Source: Euryodendron excelsum (taxonomy: Eukaryota > Streptophyta > Magnoliopsida > Ericales > Pentaphylacaceae). Taken from it: a stretch of 64,000 nucleotides of DNA. Both the position numbers and the translations under genes were made by a program. The notes under the pieces were generated by a model that saw only the letters and a list, made by a program, of their open reading frames with translations, was not told the DNA's origin and searched no databases. The stretch covers positions 80,903,775 to 80,967,774 of the forward strand of contig CM065377.1 of assembly GCA_033060915.1 (NCBI GenBank). The letters run 5' to 3'. Shown here piece by piece: positions 33,816 through 51,299 of this stretch. Within the stretch, counting starts at the first letter, position 1, and each line of letters begins with the position of its first letter.

Positions 33816-34565
33816 GCAATAAATATTTTGGGATTAGAATCAATGGACACGTGGGCGTAGTGTGGCGTGATGTTGTCGGGGTCAGATGTAGAGAGTGCAC
33901 AAGAGATCCATGCAACTTAATGGCCCATTCGTACATTGTTCTTGGGCCGCAATAGAAAAGAGCGCTATTGCGTCGCCACGTGTCGGTGACATGCAATGTC
34001 CGTAGACAACTACTTTCCGGCGGGTTATTCATACACCCATGTATAACTTGAATTTCCCATAATGGCCTTACTTTGCTCGCAGCTCACCGGCAGGCTTTTC
34101 TTGCAATGGGTAAAAAGAGAGTGTTTGAAAAATGATCAAACAACACACATGCCACTCTCACATGGTAGCTTGAAGGAAAAGCTGATTGTTGGAACCCACT
34201 CCCGTCACGAAACCGAAATTTACTGGGACCCATGTGTTGGTATTATGGTGGACGGTTGTGATTTTGTGCTAAAATGAGGAGTGAGCCCCTGTCCGTTGAT
34301 TACTAGATTATTTTACGATCTACGCAACCGAGGGTCAAAAGAAAAAATATACGGACCTATCCGATTGCCCTTGACTATTAGACGAGACTTGGGGTCAATT
34401 AGCTACTTTAGCACTTAAGTGATGATTATTACTAACTTTTATTTTTATTTTTTTTTTCAACGGTTGGAGGTGGGCAGACATGAACACATCTCAACTTATT
34501 TTCTCCTCGACCTTGCCAAAAGTATGGCTATCTACGCCGAGATTAGAGTATTCACAAAGGTTTAA

Positions 34566-34933
34566 GTTCCGTTTGTGATTTTAGTTTCAATTTTATATTT
34601 TTTATTTTTTAAAATTCGACGGAATCACGTTTGACAAATTGGTTTCAGAAACTATTTCTATCGAAACCGCGTTTGGTAAACTAGTTCCGAAACTTATTTT
34701 TGAAATTTTTTTTAAAAAACAGTCCAGTTTTAGAAATCATTAAAAAGGAGTTTTTTGTATTTTCAAAATCGTTTCCATATGAAAATGAGAACGATATAAA
34801 AACGATAATGTTTTCGATGGTTCTATTTTTTGCTTCTGAGAACAAGAAAAACGAGATATTTTTAAATTTTTTAGTTCTGAGAACACGAAAAACAAAAATG
34901 GAACCGAAATCGGAACCGCTTCCAAATAGGGCC
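34566..34933. mobile_element. TIR element with GxxCCxTTTG ends and TTAA flanks
   Basis: The left end reads GTTCCGTTTGTGATTTTAG; the right end, on the opposite strand, reads GGCCCTATTTGGAAGCGG. TTAA (or TAA) lies on both sides (34562-34565 and 34934-34937). The interior carries further GTTTGGTAAA and CAGAAACTATTT fragments in both orientations. It is noncoding. Class is uncertain; TAA would suit Harbinger, TTAA another superfamily. Confidence 0.5.
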
Positions 34934-34937
34934 TTAA

Positions 34938-36000
34938 TCTCTTGCAACCAACTCTTGCACTTAGCAAGAGTCAAATTTTTAACTTTCTAAAACGAGACCA
35001 AGAGCTCTGGCAATGCGGTCAATGCAATTTTGATCTTCTCTTTTAATTTAAATAATAAGTGAAGTGCTTTAGGAGAAAGAAATACGCAAAAGCTTTTCTT
35101 AAGTAGTTGTTTAAGTCAAGCATTACCTCAATGAAAGGTACACAAAGAGTGGAAAAATTCGAGAGCAAAATCGAAAACCATGAGCTTTAGAGGTTAGTTG
35201 TAGAAACTCAATTTCTGGGTCAGTTTGGTTTTGGGTTTATGAAATGTTCGATTCGGTTTAGTTTTTAATTCAGTCTTCTACGATTTGCATGTTCTGGACC
35301 TTATTCGACCTGTTTGGTATATATCCTAAAAGTCTATTTATATTGCTCATATGTCTCTAAATTATTATTATTTGTACTTAATTATTGTTAATTTTTATTA
35401 TATATTATTTGCTTCTCTTTTTAAAAAAATTGAGGATGTAAAATTAATCTTATTTTTAAATAAATAAACTAAATTTTATACAATAAAAACGGACCTAAAC
35501 CGACTCAATCTGATCTTGCCTTGATTGAAGATGATATATGAAATCAAACTGAACTAAATCACCCGAAACTAACTCAAGTTAATTCTAGGTTTAGTTCAAA
35601 CCTGCATACATAGAACAACAATTTCTATTCTTACAAGGGTCTAGTTAATGCATGCCTTTACAGCACATATTAAGCAAGTTTGTTGAGTTGTACAAAATTT
35701 AGAACCTACACTTTTTTTTATATTTTCACTCTGTACGACTTTATTCATGCTTGGTCAACGACGGAAGGTAGTATTTATTCAATCTTTTGAATAAATAATG
35801 GAAGTCAATTAAAAAACACGCATTTTGCTTAGCTCATGGTACCGCGTGGGTGTAAGGATGTTGTCATTCATATAAAACTTCAAGCAAATGAATTATCTGT
35901 AAATTGAAATATACATTAAAAAAAACAATTAACAGTTGGACCCATATTTTTATAGTTTGTTCCTTGTGAAAATAAAATTAGTTAAGAAGCAACACTTATG
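34938..36000. other. Intergenic AT-rich DNA
   Basis: No gene is recognised. A pair of loosely inverted GGTTTAGTT/AACTAAATC-type phrases (about 35220-35275 and 35540-35600) hints at another decayed TIR element, but I could not define ends. Confidence 0.4.
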
Positions 36001-36237
36001 GTCCGTTTGGTTTTATTTTTTTGAATTTTTTGAACTTTATTTTCTTGACTTATAAGTAAAAAAAACTTAAGATTTTAAAGTTTTTTTATCTTTTTTTTTT
36101 TTTACTTTTTTACATATCTTATTTTGTTAAAAGTAAAAAAGTCAAAAAAAACTTAACAATTTTACTTATAAACCAAAAAAAATAAAATAAAATAAATTAA
36201 ATTAAATTAAAAAAAAAAACCAAAATAAACGGCCCTT
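36001..36237. mobile_element. Small TIR transposon (MITE), 237 bp, with 7-bp target duplication
   Basis: Ends are GTCCGTTTGGTTTTATTTTT at the left and, on the opposite strand, AAGGGCCGTTTATTTTGG at the right. Both sides carry ACTTATG (35994-36000 and 36238-36244), extended to eight bases with one mismatch, as expected for an hAT-type insertion. The interior is almost entirely A/T and self-complementary (AACTTAAGATTTTAAAGTTT region). It is noncoding. Confidence 0.6.
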
Positions 36238-36522
36238 ACTTATGAGATTGTACATATCTCGTCAACAATAGACTAGAAGAGTACTGCATCACTCACCCCT
36301 AACAATGTCAGCTTCAGCCTTAGACTCCGTAGTAGTTTTTGATTCTCAAATGCTTTTCTGTTAGTTCTGCGTTCGGTCGATCCTGTTTTTGGGTTTTGTT
36401 TTTTAAAAATTGTTGAGATGGCATTTGCTACACTAGTTCTGATCAAAAGTATTTTCTAAAATTTTAAAATTACTTTTACATAAAAATAAAAATGAGAGGA
36501 AAACAATGATGTCTTTCAACTT

Positions 36523-36820
36523 TCTATTGTTTTTGTTTTCGAAAACAATATATATAAAGCAAAAATTTTAATTTTGAATCTATTACCAAACTTTTATTTT
36601 GGGTAGCCTTTGATAAGAAAACAATTATGATTTCGAACTTTATATTCCTTTTGTTTCCCAAAATAAAAAATAAAAAATAAAACTGAAATTTTGAATCTGC
36701 TACTAAACGTTTTTTTTTTTGGGTAGTCTTGTGATTGGCAACTTGAAAATTTCCCTTTCGAAGTTCTAATTAATAAAACTCAAAGTAAATTATAGGCATA
36801 TAAGTGAACATTTTTCCCTT
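36523..36820. repeat. Dispersed ~300-bp repeat, copy A
   Basis: This segment matches 41027-41340 in the same orientation. Shared phrases include TTTTATTTTGGGTAGCCTTT, TGGCAACTTGAAAATTTCC and ATTATAGGCATATAAGTGAA. Each copy also contains an internal duplication of the block 'ttttgaatctattaccaaac...gggtagcc'. It is noncoding and probably a transposon family. Confidence 0.75.
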
Positions 36821-39800
36821 CTTTTCTTTCTCTCTCTGGATAATGAATCGCAGAGCATCGACAATAAACCTTGATTTGAACCAGTTTATGCTTGTGGCTG
36901 TCTTAATTGGATGAGAAAACAAGAGGTATACCACTCACATTATCAGCTGATAATGGGTTTTGCTCCAGTCTAGACCAAACTAGAAATGTCAACACTTCAT
37001 AAAAAAAAGGAGAAAAAAAATATTAAAATTGCCTAAGTATTGGTGGGTTCATTATCTTTTCCACTCTCTGCTCAAATTTTAGTGATTTGCTAAATGGTGA
37101 TGAAAGCACACGTAATCGTATTAGAAATCATATACCTTTGATTTCTAATTTGGATTGACCAATCATCCGTACAATGAAAAGTCTTTGATTTGAGACCACA
37201 CAAATCTGTACTTGTCTTATGTGTTGTGGAATAATTGACTCCCATATGCTTAGGTAAGTTTCATGGAACTCAAGCAAGCTTAATCATTCCCGTGATCCTT
37301 AATCCTTCGTCATTGCGTTATTAAATTACTCCCAAGTATGCTTAGGGTGGGTATATTTTATATCAATCATGAGGTAAATTTCATAATCTTCCAAATTCCC
37401 ATTAAATACTATAACGTGAAGACCACAAGCTAAGCAAGTATGCCTATTCTTGTTGTTACCTCCAGGGGAAGGCCATCAGAACTTCGAGGAAACTTCCCCT
37501 GGTGTCATCACATTCCATTCTTGTTTAGTTCTTCCAATAACACTCACAAAAATTCAACAACATCACAACTTAATTATTATATGTCTAGTCTTCCATGGAG
37601 GCATTACACGAAATTCGAATCTTTCGAAGGTTCCTCCCGACTTGTGGGCTTCCGGGAATTTGTCCCTACAGAGACAACTTAATGGATGCCATGTAAGACC
37701 ACCAAGAAAATAATTTGGTATAAGATTAACTACTGATCGATTGATGCAAATGTACCTAAGATGCATTTCCTCTAGCTTTCAAAAAAGACATTATATGGAA
37801 GAAACGAAAAAGTTGCCTTTGAGAAAGAAGGGTCTTTCTTTATTACCATTACCAAATCAAATGACCGGACCAAATACAGGTACCTAAAGTTAAAAAGGAT
37901 TAATCTGCTCTTAACAATGATTTAATCATATTTAGCACTTGAGTTTTGGACTAATGCACCATTGATGGTCATGTTCTATTAAGTACTGCCTATCAATGCA
38001 CATTGGTAGGGACCTTTATCTATATCTTTTAGTATAACCTAAACTTTGAATCATGGATATATATAAACACCATTAACCTTATCGTGTTCTATCTTTGGGA
38101 ATCATAAGAGCTAGTGTCCTCACAAGAGGTTTGGTATCAGATATCAACATTGATAGTGGTGTCTACAATATTAAAACAACAGTAGTAGCAATGAACGAAA
38201 TACCGCGGAACCTTAGTATGGATTTGATTCAATGATTTCCTTAATCTTGCAAAGTAATGGTGAGTCAGAAATCCAATTGTTTTTTTTAGTGTGCAACACT
38301 ATTGCCTAACCCACTTGTATTAAACAACTCGAATAATTATGGGATTTGATGCCATAATCTGAGAGAGAAATTCCTTTCTGAGTGGTTTTGGGTGGGGTGG
38401 GGAAGGTCTAAAGATTCTTGACTTTTTTTTTCCCTCTTAATTATTGGTCTTTTTTTCTTTTCAAAGTTTTGAATCTTTGAATGCCTTTGCTGAAGAATAT
38501 GTTCCAGTTTTGCATCCGTTGTCCTTTGAGAAGCTCCTTTTTCGGGTTCTTTGGCGTGCATAAGTTGGTATTGGATCGCCCTTTCTTTGCCACTTCATGC
38601 TTTGACTGGAAAAAGTTGAACAGTGGGAGCTTGAGAAGTAAAAATGGGTCCTACATGTAGATCTGTAGGCTCTGATATATGGACTTGAAAAAGGAGAATT
38701 TGATCTTTCCTTTCCCAAAAAGGATAGATCTGATTTATGCTAATCTCCAAATATGGTTTTGAAAATTTGTTCAAACTGAAAATAAATAGTATATATATAT
38801 GTATAGGTAAGCATTGTTGAAGTATTAGTTCCATAATCCAAAAAGTTTTTTGAAAAAAAGAGAGAGAGAGGTTCAAATGTTAGCATGATGACATTTTTAG
38901 GGAGACTTGTTGTATCTTCAAACAATCTTAATTTACTTGAAAGAAAACTAGAATCTAAATTAAATTCCCTGAATAATCATTCAATATTTTGCTTCACTGA
39001 TTATGTATTCAAAATTTGCAGCACTATATTCAAATCTTTTAAATTTTTTGTATTTCCAAATTTGGTAACATCCTACCAGTTAATGGTGGCAACTAGTATA
39101 GCTCTCTGTTTGTGCGTGATCATAGTAGTTCCTATCCCGCTAGGCTCTCTGCGAAGAAGTGAGTCATAGATGAACCTAACCTCATTTAAGGTGCAAGTTG
39201 GTAGAGGCCTTCCACACACAACAACTGGTTTACAAGAACTACTACAGTAAGCAGATTTAAACTCACAACTGCGTAAATAGGAGTATGGAATTTCATCCCA
39301 TTTACCAAGACTAACTTGTCTACCACCTCGGGTGGTAATGTGGTAATGGTTTGATTTAATAATGATCTCCAACCTAAGGAATTAAGACATAGGTACACAA
39401 ACAAAAATACACGAGTCTAAAATAAGGAGAGGGGGTGTTTACTTTACATGAGCACCTTGCTTTGTGTTTCGAGTATTTTCTGGAAATCCCAACAGAATAA
39501 GAAGATTATTCTGGAAATGCTGAGGCATAACCAAAGCAAAACCATATAGATAAAGCAAATAAAGTGAAATCTATGAGCTCATACTCCTCCTCTGTGCAAA
39601 GATTTGATTCTGGACAGAATTAATCTTTGATAATTTTATTTGCCTCCCACAACTTGCATCTTAAAGGTCACGACTCACAACCTATATATGCTGTCTCTTT
39701 TCTATCCTTCTCTGTGTTATATATCATTTTTTTTCTTCAATAATCCTATATTAAGATGATTGGAGACTAATAGTCTGCGATTGTGCGCAGTTCCTATAAA

Positions 39801-40760
39801 TTCACCTAAATACAGTATATATCTTATGTTTCTAAAATATCAAAATTTGGAAAAAAAAAAAGATTAAAACTTTCAATTTCAAATACCTCTTAATGTTTTG
39901 CTATAATATACAGTATAGATAGGCATAATTTGTATTCTTCAAAACATAGGTATCAACTTTTGTCAGTATTTCATGTATGTCATGAGTGATTCTATATAGG
40001 CCATTGTTGTGGATTATTAAGCTATGCATCTAGTCTATATTAATTCTGTGTCTGAGAACAAAATCCAGACAAACATGATGATAAATGATGAGAAAGAGGA
40101 CCTTGCTTTTGGCTGCAAGGAAAATCACATTTCTCTTCCAATATGTCCTCAGGATTATGTTACTAGTTTAAATGTTATGTGTAGCTACCAGGAGTGATTG
40201 GAAACTTTGTGGGTGTAATTAGTTCAATGGATCAGAAGATTGACTTGTAGAGATGGTCTTCTTGGGCAACCAAATCATTAGGTTTGATCACAAAAAAGCT
40301 ATAAGTAACTGAAACTCAAAACACAATAAAATATCTTATGCTTGCACAACACATGATGGCGTTACTGGTGTATAAACGCAAACACAATAAAATAAAATAA
40401 AAAGCACCCTCGTTAATTGCGTGTAGTGTCTCTATCTACTGTTCTGGTAAACAAAGGATTGCTAATCTGTCTCCCACTCCAGTTTACGTGAGTAGAACGA
40501 AATACGTTTTGTAGTTATGAAAAATAATTTAGAGGATAGTATGCTAGCAAGCTGGAAATTGGCTGTACAGATTATAATTAGTTGACTGGGAAGTCAATTA
40601 AAAAAGAACAATGGGGTCAACTTGGGGAGTCACTCAGCTTAATTAGTTTAATAGAGAGTTTGTTAAGGTGTTAGAGTCTTGAAGGTAGGTAATCAACTTT
40701 GGGGGATAGATCAAATGTAAAGAATGAAAGTGAAGTATTGACTATTGGTGTATATCACAT
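36821..40760. other. Intergenic DNA, no gene recognised
   Basis: About 3.9 kb of AT-rich sequence without a convincing coding region on either strand. Short open frames around 37440-37766, 38461-38718 and 38885-39372 lack recognisable motifs, codon structure or partners. Some (AT)n and A/T homopolymer runs occur. Confidence 0.5.
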
Positions 40761-41520
40761 CGCTCCAACGCTGTTCTCTAAATAATTAGTTAAAATATAT
40801 TTAAAATATTTATTCCCTATTTTAGTTAGTAACTTTTAAAAAAAATCTCCAATCATACTTTGTATTTTAACTAGTCAAATCAGTAATTATTATTATTTTA
40901 ACACTTATCCCAAGAAAAAGATAGAACAAATAGGAAACAGAAAGAGAGATATTTAAAAAATAATACCATTTAAAGTTTAGAGAGTCACTTTTGCATCGCT
41001 CTATTTGAAGAGCCAAAGTAGGACTCTCTATTATTTTTGTTTTTAAAAACAATATATATATATATATATATATATAAAGCACGAACTGAAATTTTGAATC
41101 TATTGCCAAACTTTTATTTTGGGTAGCCTTTGATAAGAAAATAATTACGTTTTCAAACTTTATATTGTTTTCGTTTTCCAAAACAAAAAATAATAATAAT
41201 AATAAAAATTGAAATTTTGAATCTATTACTAAACGTGTTTTTTTTGGTAGTCTTGTGACTGGCAACTTGAAAATTTCCATTTTGAAGTTTTAATTAATCA
41301 AACGCAAGAGTAAATTATAGGCATATAAGTGAACATTTTTCTTTTTAAAATAATATATTTTAAAATTTAGAGAGTCATTTTTAGATCTCTACATTTAGAT
41401 AGCAAAAGTAAGACTCTCTAAAATAAAGAGCCATATAGAGAACTTATTGAAGGGTCATTTTTCAAGTTTGACTATTTAAAATAACTAGAACTATTTTAGA
41501 GAGCCCTTGCAGATGCTCTA
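40761..41520. mobile_element. TIR element with GAGCATCTGCAAGGGCTCTC-type end, containing a nested repeat
   Basis: The right end (41501-41520, complement TAGAGCATCTGCAAGGGCTC, followed by TCTAAAATAG) belongs to a common style of plant MITE terminus. The left end (CGCTCCAACGCTGTTCTCTAAATAAT) is an imperfect match. Inside, TTTAGAGAGTCA..TTT..AAAGTA.GACTCTCT occurs twice (about 40975-41027 and 41353-41420) on either side of repeat copy B, as if B had inserted here. Borders are approximate. Confidence 0.4.
41027..41340. repeat. Dispersed ~300-bp repeat, copy B
   Basis: Copy of the segment at 36523-36820, same orientation, 4.5 kb away, with an added (TA)n run near 41050-41075. The sudden start and end of similarity, and the different flanks, favour independent insertions over a segmental duplication. 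Confidence 0.75.
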
Positions 41521-43343
41521 ACAAGCAAGTGGGTTGGTAATCAAATTTCCATTTGTACAATAGTTTAAGTCAAATTGATAAGGGATTAGGCAAGTTGTAT
41601 ATATATACATTTGACCATGTATTTGGTGCCTCACCATCCAATAAAACTTTTGATGTGTATAGAAAGAATTTGTAATAGGTCCTTTCAATCTGTTATGCAC
41701 CAAGGGATGAATGAGACAATTAATAAATCTGGATATTCGATCTCTAACACTTGGTAATCGTAACATAATTAATGATAATGGAATTCAAATAAGGACCGGT
41801 GTTTGGTACATAGACCAATCTGAGGGTGCACCAGTCAAACATGGAACTGGCAAAATTTAAACCATCTTAATTAGCTGTCTGAAATATTGATAAATATGGT
41901 GTTGATGCTGTGGGAAATTGGTAGGCATCTGTCGAATGGTCAAGTCCAAGGCAATTCAGGGTAGGTAAATTACTTGTCGGTTGTTCTAACCTCAAGGGTA
42001 GGTCTAACGACGTGTCATCTTTCAAGAAAATTCTGAGGCAAATATTAAAAACAATGAAAAACCAGATATTGCAAATGTTAGTACTGCATATATTGCTTAA
42101 TTTTGAAGTAAAATTTTGGATTGCTAAAACGTGATAACATATAGCTTAATAATGTTTGAAAGTAGCTGGTTACAATGTCAAAGACTATATATATGTAGAG
42201 TAATGCTATGTAGATAGAAAAATTTATACAGAATTTATTACCACAATGACGTAGTTGGATAAAAGTTATTTACTTTAGAATCAAACACTCATTATGATGA
42301 CTTTTAATTACAATAATATTACTGTCACATCGTTCTGATAAATTTTCTATATATATATATTTTAAAAGAATAACATTTTTCATCTATGTATATCCGTATA
42401 ATTTTGAAGAATATACTTTCGCTTCCTCCACAAGAAGTTTCCAATCCCATGAAATGAGATTCTCCCCTCTCTATTATTTTGTCTCGATGGCACGTAACTT
42501 GCAGGAAATGAACTTCAATTGACTCCTTTCATCTGCATCGCCGTCTTGTCAATGAATTAAAATAGGTGTCCATGTACATTGGACTAAATGCATACATGCA
42601 TACCGATATTATGTATCTAATAATCTTACAAAAGTGGTAGCGGGTCGGCCGGGGGGTGGAGGTCCTAATCTTGTTGTTTTGGAGGCCTTCCTGTTTGGAA
42701 TTATAGAGCTGCAAGGCCTTATTTAAAAGTTGATGATGATCAGGGATAATCATATGATGGAACTCTACTTGCTTGAATGATTTGGCTATGTCGTTTGACA
42801 AGTGTCGGCCAAAAGGCAACATGATTGGTTAAGTTCTACCAATCCGTAAAGTAGAGAGGCTAGTTGTTTCATTATCGATTTGATTTAAAATCAAAGAATT
42901 AATTTAAAGGCCTTATAACTTGGTTTTACTTTATTTTTTGGATTTACTATTTCCAATCCGTAAGAAGCCTATCCTTTATTGTCTTATGTTTAGTGACTAT
43001 GATAGTAGTCTTCCCAATCTAATTTGTCAGTAGAGGTTTCCTCCATTGTTTCTATATATATATATATATTATAGATTACTGTACTTCATCAATTCTCTCT
43101 CCCTTACAGGCCATCTCTTTCCAAAAACAAAAAGCCAAAAACAAGGAAATAAAGTTTTATAGCTTTGTTAGTCATGCGACCCTTAAATTGAAGTGAAAAA
43201 AACAAAATAAAAAAAAAATGGTGAAGATTAAACCTATCAACAACTACAATGGGCTCTTTTCTTACTTTTGGGCTGAATTCTCTGACAAAAGAGTCGCTCC
43301 ATTGGATTTGATCTGAAAGAGTTTGGAGCGAGGCCCCACTTTT
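41521..43343. other. Intergenic DNA upstream of the ubiquitin-eL40 gene
   Basis: No gene is recognised. A MITE-like segment with AGTAATGCTATGTAGATAGA at its left (about 42200) and a partly complementary AT-rich end near 42375 is possible. A (TA)n run lies at about 43051-43070. From 43250 onward GGGCT/GGCCC words begin to appear, marking the approach of the promoter. Confidence 0.4.
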
Positions 43344-43459
43344 AAAATCATGAAATAATTCTATTAGGCTTTAGGCCCAGTATTAGGCCGTAGCAGAAGA
43401 TTTGGATCAAAATCATAAAATACTCCCATTGAGCTTTAGGCCCAGTAATAGGTTGTACC
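43344..43459 (+). promoter_or_regulatory. Duplicated ~65-bp promoter block with site II elements
   Basis: The block beginning AAAATCATGAAATAATTCTA at 43344 recurs at 43409 (AAAATCATAAAATACTCCCA). Each copy contains TTAGGCCCAGTA.TAGG. The GGCCCA core (TGGGCC on the other strand) is the site II motif used by TCP factors in growth-linked promoters such as ribosomal protein genes. Period is 65 bases. Further GCCCATT sits at about 43494. Confidence 0.65.
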
Positions 43460-43512
43460 ATTGACAGACCAATGAGCTCATCCTCTTAGAGAAGCCCATT
43501 TTTACCTAACGA

Positions 43513-43521
43513 AAACCCTAA
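43513..43521 (+). promoter_or_regulatory. Telo-box
   Basis: AAACCCTAA lies 89-97 bases before the ubiquitin-eL40 start codon. With the upstream site II motifs it gives the pairing typical of plant ribosomal protein promoters. Confidence 0.75.
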
Positions 43522-43585
43522 TTTTCAGGCACCGATAAAATTGCATTGCTTATGAAGTTTCTCCCGTTTGAGACTCGGCTGATAG

Positions 43586-48838
<5,253 letters not shown>

Positions 48839-50363
48839 ATATGACAGCGTGACTGCTTGTAGGGGTTTTAAGGTTTTGGAACTTAATTCTGCTTGTGGTG
48901 GCTATAATGAACCATCAACTATTTGTGGTTTGTTAAGATGTTTTAATTTGCAGAACTATCAAGATTGCACGTCTGTTTTTCTGTGATTCAACCATGGAGC
49001 ATATTGTTGGTTGTTTTTTCATTATAACCTGAAAAGAAATTACGCATCATATGCTTTCTGATGATAATCTCACGATAATCAATCCTGAGATTGAAAAGGT
49101 CATGTGGTATTGGGGGTCAAAAAACGAATTGCCGTCGTTGAAATTTCAGGTTTTGGCTTGTTACTTTCCATCTTGTATGGATATTTTTTCCAAGATTTGT
49201 TAGATTATGGTGGGTTGATAAATGTGGGGCTGGACAGTTGAATTTAGCATGAATTTGGTTGGTGGGAATTGTTTCACAATCCATAGACCATAGGATTGAT
49301 ATGATTCTGAAGATTGAGGTATGATGTAATGGTTAACATTGCAGATAACAATGTCAAGCTTCTGGCTTTCATGTTAAGATGCTTGGCTGAAGCTCTTGTA
49401 AGAATGATGTAATTGCTAGTTATGGTTTATACTAGAAAGTTTGTGATGTCTGCATCTCTGCTCCAGGCTAGTGTTTTCACTTTGCAGAGCTTACACTTAA
49501 AAACAAATATTGCCCCCACCTGCTGATCGGTTTTTACTGAAATTCTACCCTTTACTTCCTTGCAAGTATTTCAAGGCGTTGAAGCGTGCTCGCTCAGCTA
49601 TTGATACTGTTGCTGTAGTTGTTATCACCACTACTCTCTCATTATTGTCGCAAGAAGAGTCGAAAAGCAAGTACTGTTATATCAACTCCCTGAAATTGGT
49701 AATGTCTGCTACAGTTCTTGACTTAGATGCCTGAAAATATTTTTTATTTTTTTGCATCACCCTATTTTAGTGAAAATGCATTTTTTGGAGACGTAGATAT
49801 CAGCTTATAGGGGTCTGGAACGCTGCTTAAGAATTTCCCTAGTTTTCGGCATTCTTTTACTCTACACTTTTTTACTATTACTTAAATTCTCGCGATTTTC
49901 ATGGTGGCTGATTGTTATCTTCTTAATCTCGGTCTGCCTTTCCAAGTTTGCCGAGATGAGTATCACCCCACCCATAAATGCTCTGGCGTAAGAAATTTTT
50001 GTAAAGATTCATTTCTTGGAGATGTTGGAAATGATATCTGGAGAAATGCCTTAAATTTCTTAAAGGGCCCAGTTATATGTTTGATTTATCATATTCTTTT
50101 GTAGTTCCTAAGGACAGCGTACGCTGCTCATTCGAGGCATTGGGCCTTGGCAGCTTTTGGTTGCAGAGGGATATATGAAGTGTTTGGTTTGGTTTGCCGT
50201 TCTTCAAATAATCAAGAGCTAATATATTCATTGGGATTTGAATTGATAGATCTGCCGAGCTATCCCCTTGGCCTTTTCCAGTCCTACAATGAAAGACCAA
50301 CACAGAAGGAAGATATATTATATGTATACATTTTTCTAACATACCGTTGAGTGCTTTATTCAT
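48839..50363. other. 3' flanks between the convergent eL40 and HD-Zip genes
   Basis: The two genes converge here. The first few hundred bases should hold the eL40 3' UTR and the last few hundred the HD-Zip 3' UTR. No additional coding region is recognised; open frames near 49510-49734 and 49901-50104 lack known motifs. Confidence 0.5.
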
Positions 50364-51159
50364 TTAGGACCAGAAGTCCGACCACTGAAAGCTACTCCCA
50401 GATTGGTCAAGTAGTCCATCGACGACGACGGAGTCAAGACTGCCCCAATTCTCCGGCGATGTTAGGGAACTATCTGCTGGTTCCACCATGTTCAGAAGAA
50501 GTTCAGGTACTTCTTCATCCAGCCCAAAGTACTCGTCCTTTATGCTGCCATCGTCATCGTCATCTGAAAGAACACCAATTCCGAGTTCTGATCTTTCCAG
50601 CGACAGGCTGGTTTTCAGTACTGCAAATTCACCAATGCTATTCTCGGCTGCCACTTGCCTGCAACACTGGTCCTCCTGCCGTGAATTCTGCGTCAGATCA
50701 TTCAGCTTCTGCAACTACGAAAAAAAAAAAAAAAACAGAGTATTGATAAGCGTATGAAGAAATACACCATTAGTAGTACTGCTATGATCGATCCCCAATG
50801 GATGATGATGAAGAAGAACAAACAAGTACCTGTGATATCAAATCCTGCTTCTCTTTCTTCAAGGTTTCGAACTGGGAAGCCAGGGCGTTGTAATTGGCTT
50901 GTAGGATCCAGTAGTCTCGCTCCAGCTGCTTTGACTTCCACCGAGCTCTCCTATTCTGAAACCATATTGCAACCTGGCGTGGTTGCAATCCGAGCTCTCT
51001 AGCCACCTGCAGCTTCTTCCGCGGTTCAAGCTTCGACTCGAACTCGAAAATGGTCTCTAGCGATTTGATCTGTTCATCGCTGAACCTCCTTTTGTTTTTG
51101 CTCTTCCCCTTCTTCTTCTTCTTCTTTGAAGGAGAATATTCACCTCCTCCATCCAACAT
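50364..51159 (-). CDS. HB7: HD-Zip class I transcription factor, ATHB-7/ATHB-12 type
   Basis: Two exons (51159-50830 and 50714-50364) with a 115-bp GT-AG intron encode 226 residues. A lysine-rich patch (12-24) leads into the homeodomain (about 21-77), with [12 protein letters not shown] and the recognition helix [15 protein letters not shown] leucine zipper follows directly, with Leu79, 86, 93, 100 and 107 at perfect heptad spacing. The acidic C-terminal half ends [26 protein letters not shown] and WSDFWS, matching the tails of ATHB-7 and ATHB-12. No START domain is present, so this is class I, not III. Relatives are induced by ABA and drought and restrain growth. ACGTGT words at 51690-51695 and 51888-51893 could be ABRE-like sites. 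Which paralogue it is cannot be told here. Confidence 0.95.
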
Positions 51160-51258
51160 CGTGTTGGGTTGGGTTTCACAGCACTGTCAAGTCCTAAATT
51201 CAAGCTAATTATCTTGACAACTCTGCTGACACTGGGATTGTGTGGTTTCAACTGTACA

Positions 51259-51277
51259 TATATATATATATATATAT
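51259..51277 (-). promoter_or_regulatory. (TA)n run that may serve as TATA box of the HD-Zip gene
   Basis: Nineteen bases of alternating TA lie about 100-118 bases upstream of the ATG at 51159, the right distance for a TATA element with a leader of about 70 bases. Being a microsatellite, it could also be incidental. Confidence 0.4.
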
Positions 51278-51299
51278 GGAACTTTTGGCTGCCGACTTG

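Noticed and set aside
50364..51159. The HD-Zip gene as a target of the miR166 in the same window
   Set aside because: miR166 targets class III genes within the START-domain coding region. This class I gene has no START domain and no matching site that I can see.
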